DNA of 64,000 nucleotides from Sphingomonas sp. C3-2 (lineage in GTDB: Bacteria > Pseudomonadota > Alphaproteobacteria > Sphingomonadales > Sphingomonadaceae): NCBI RefSeq assembly GCF_033025475.1, contig NZ_CP130322.1, positions 2,237,001-2,301,000 of the forward strand, written 5' to 3'. Positions within the stretch are counted from its first letter, which is position 1. The number at the start of each line of letters is the position of its first letter. Shown here in pieces: positions 62,300 to 64,000 of this stretch. The position numbers and the translations under genes are program-made. The notes beneath the pieces are model-generated. The model was not told the DNA's origin and searched no databases. It was given only the letters and a program-made list of their open reading frames with translations.

Positions 62300-62788
62300 T
62301 CAGAAAGCGTGCTTGCAGGGCTTGTCCTGATATTCGTGGCGGTTGAGGCGGTACTCCGTGCCGTTCCAGCGCAGCACCGGAAAACAGAAACCGGGGCCGC
62401 CCACCTCGATGTCGGGCCATCCGTCCTGTCCTTTGCTGGTGAGGAAACGGACGATTCCCGTCCCGCTCGCCATCATTTTCCAGCCACCATCGGCCTGTTT
62501 GCTGACCAGCGAAAAGCCCTGGCCCGTATTGCCGAAGCAGAAGCTGCCGCCTTCGGTGATCAGCGCGTCGGGCGCACCGTCGCCGTTGAGGTCGTCCGCC
62601 ACCTCGATCGCGCCGGGCGTATAGCTGGCGGTGCCGGGGTCGTCGCAAGCGCGCCACTGGCCGTCCTGCAACTCAAATCCGGCGGCGCTATATGCAGCGG
62701 CTTGGTCCTCGGGCGAAAGCGTCGCCCCAGCCGCCATGGCGGTGGAAGGACATGCGGCAAGCAGGGCGATGAAAGACAGTCTGATCAT
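62300..62788 (-). CDS. exported FG-GAP/VCBS-like small protein
   Basis: A 162-aa exported protein with signal peptide MIRLSFIALLAACPSTAMA and a calcium-loop-like DLNGDGAPDALI, as in FG-GAP/VCBS repeats. Five cysteines (WRACDD, FCFGN, FCFPV, PCKHAF, plus one in the signal) could form disulfides. I start at ATG 62788; the longer frame to 62842 overlaps the metK terminator hairpin. Function unknown. Confidence 0.7.
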   Translation of the reverse strand: MIRLSFIALLAACPSTAMAAGATLSPEDQAAAYSAAGFELQDGQWRACDDPGTASYTPGAIEVADDLNGDGAPDALITEGGSFCFGNTGQGFSLVSKQADGGWKMMASGTGIVRFLTSKGQDGWPDIEVGGPGFCFPVLRWNGTEYRLNRHEYQDKPCKHAF

Positions 62789-62794
62789 AGGAAA

Positions 62795-62827
62795 AAGGCT
62801 CGGACGATGAGAATTCGCCCGAGCCTT
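62795..62827 (-). terminator. metK terminator
   Basis: AAGGCTCGG (62795-62803) and CCGAGCCTT (62819-62827) form a 9-bp stem. On the minus strand it is followed by TTTTTCC. It lies between metK and the small exported protein. Confidence 0.85.
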
Positions 62828-62879
62828 ATCATGTTGCTTCACGGAAACGAACGCTTTCGCGTGCGCCCCGGCATCTGGT

Positions 62880-64000
<1,121 letters not shown>

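Overview
The window is about 64 kb of GC-rich, densely packed chromosome with long co-directional runs, short intergenic gaps and many ATGA/GTGA overlaps. The gene set points to an alphaproteobacterium, most likely of the Sphingomonadales. The main indicators are a TonB-dependent receptor of the sphingomonad type, HisZ beside PurA, a membrane-anchored CycM cytochrome c, class II GlpX, a DUF4893 lipoprotein and trmB beside metK. This placement is inferred from gene content and not from a marker phylogeny. I see no insertion sequence, prophage, CRISPR array or replication origin. Most of the window is ordinary housekeeping chromosome with accessory patches.

Region A (about 0.25-10.7 kb) is an accessory catabolic block on the + strand. 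It holds a LuxE/PaaK-like acyl-activating enzyme, a LuxC-like acyl-CoA reductase, a D-aminoacylase-type amidohydrolase, two MFS carriers, a LysR regulator and two acyl-CoA dehydrogenase-family subunits. No luciferase genes accompany the lux-type pair. The genes read as uptake, amide hydrolysis, acyl activation or reduction and dehydrogenation of an unknown N-acyl or carboxylic compound. Region B (10.8-16.3 kb) is a PepSY membrane protein, DUF2271, DUF4198 and ApbE operon facing a TonB-dependent receptor. The DUF2271 protein carries an ApbE-type flavinylation motif (D98..T101-G-A-T104), which suggests an envelope flavin electron-transfer system. Region C (16.5-19.4 kb) has a secreted amidohydrolase, a Cds1-like PLP enzyme and tRNA-Glu.

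Region D (19.5-41.5 kb) is mainly core metabolism: recJ, a PhzF-family protein, a CDF transporter, pdxH, a DnaJ-like protein, a BrkB-family protein, fabI, aroC, purA, hisZ, serA, serC, an extensin-like lipoprotein, a LOG-family protein, cycM, pheA (prephenate dehydratase), glpX, hom, a DUF3597 protein and a spermidine-synthase-fold protein. Several genes end in strong, partly bidirectional hairpin terminators. Region E (41.6-52.6 kb) is accessory: an AT-rich orphan gene, rarD, a cytochrome P450 with a perfect operator-like palindrome, two glycine-zipper paralogues, two tandem PilZ paralogues, DUF4893, a truncated haemoglobin, a Tat-exported beta-helix protein, an epoxide-hydrolase-like enzyme and an acyl-CoA carboxyltransferase.

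Region F (52.6-64 kb) carries nrdB and nrdA (the latter without an N-terminal ATP-cone), a small membrane protein, class I fumarase, a 46-aa ORF with a strong ribosome-binding site, a Gdx/SugE guanidinium exporter behind a two-hairpin leader that looks like a guanidine-II (mini-ykkC) riboswitch, an ArsR-family regulator, an NAPE-PLD-like hydrolase, trmB, and metK cut off by the window end. The best candidates for new biology are the LuxE/LuxC/amidohydrolase/ACAD block and the flavinylation operon. The orphan AT-rich gene and several unassigned inverted repeats come next.
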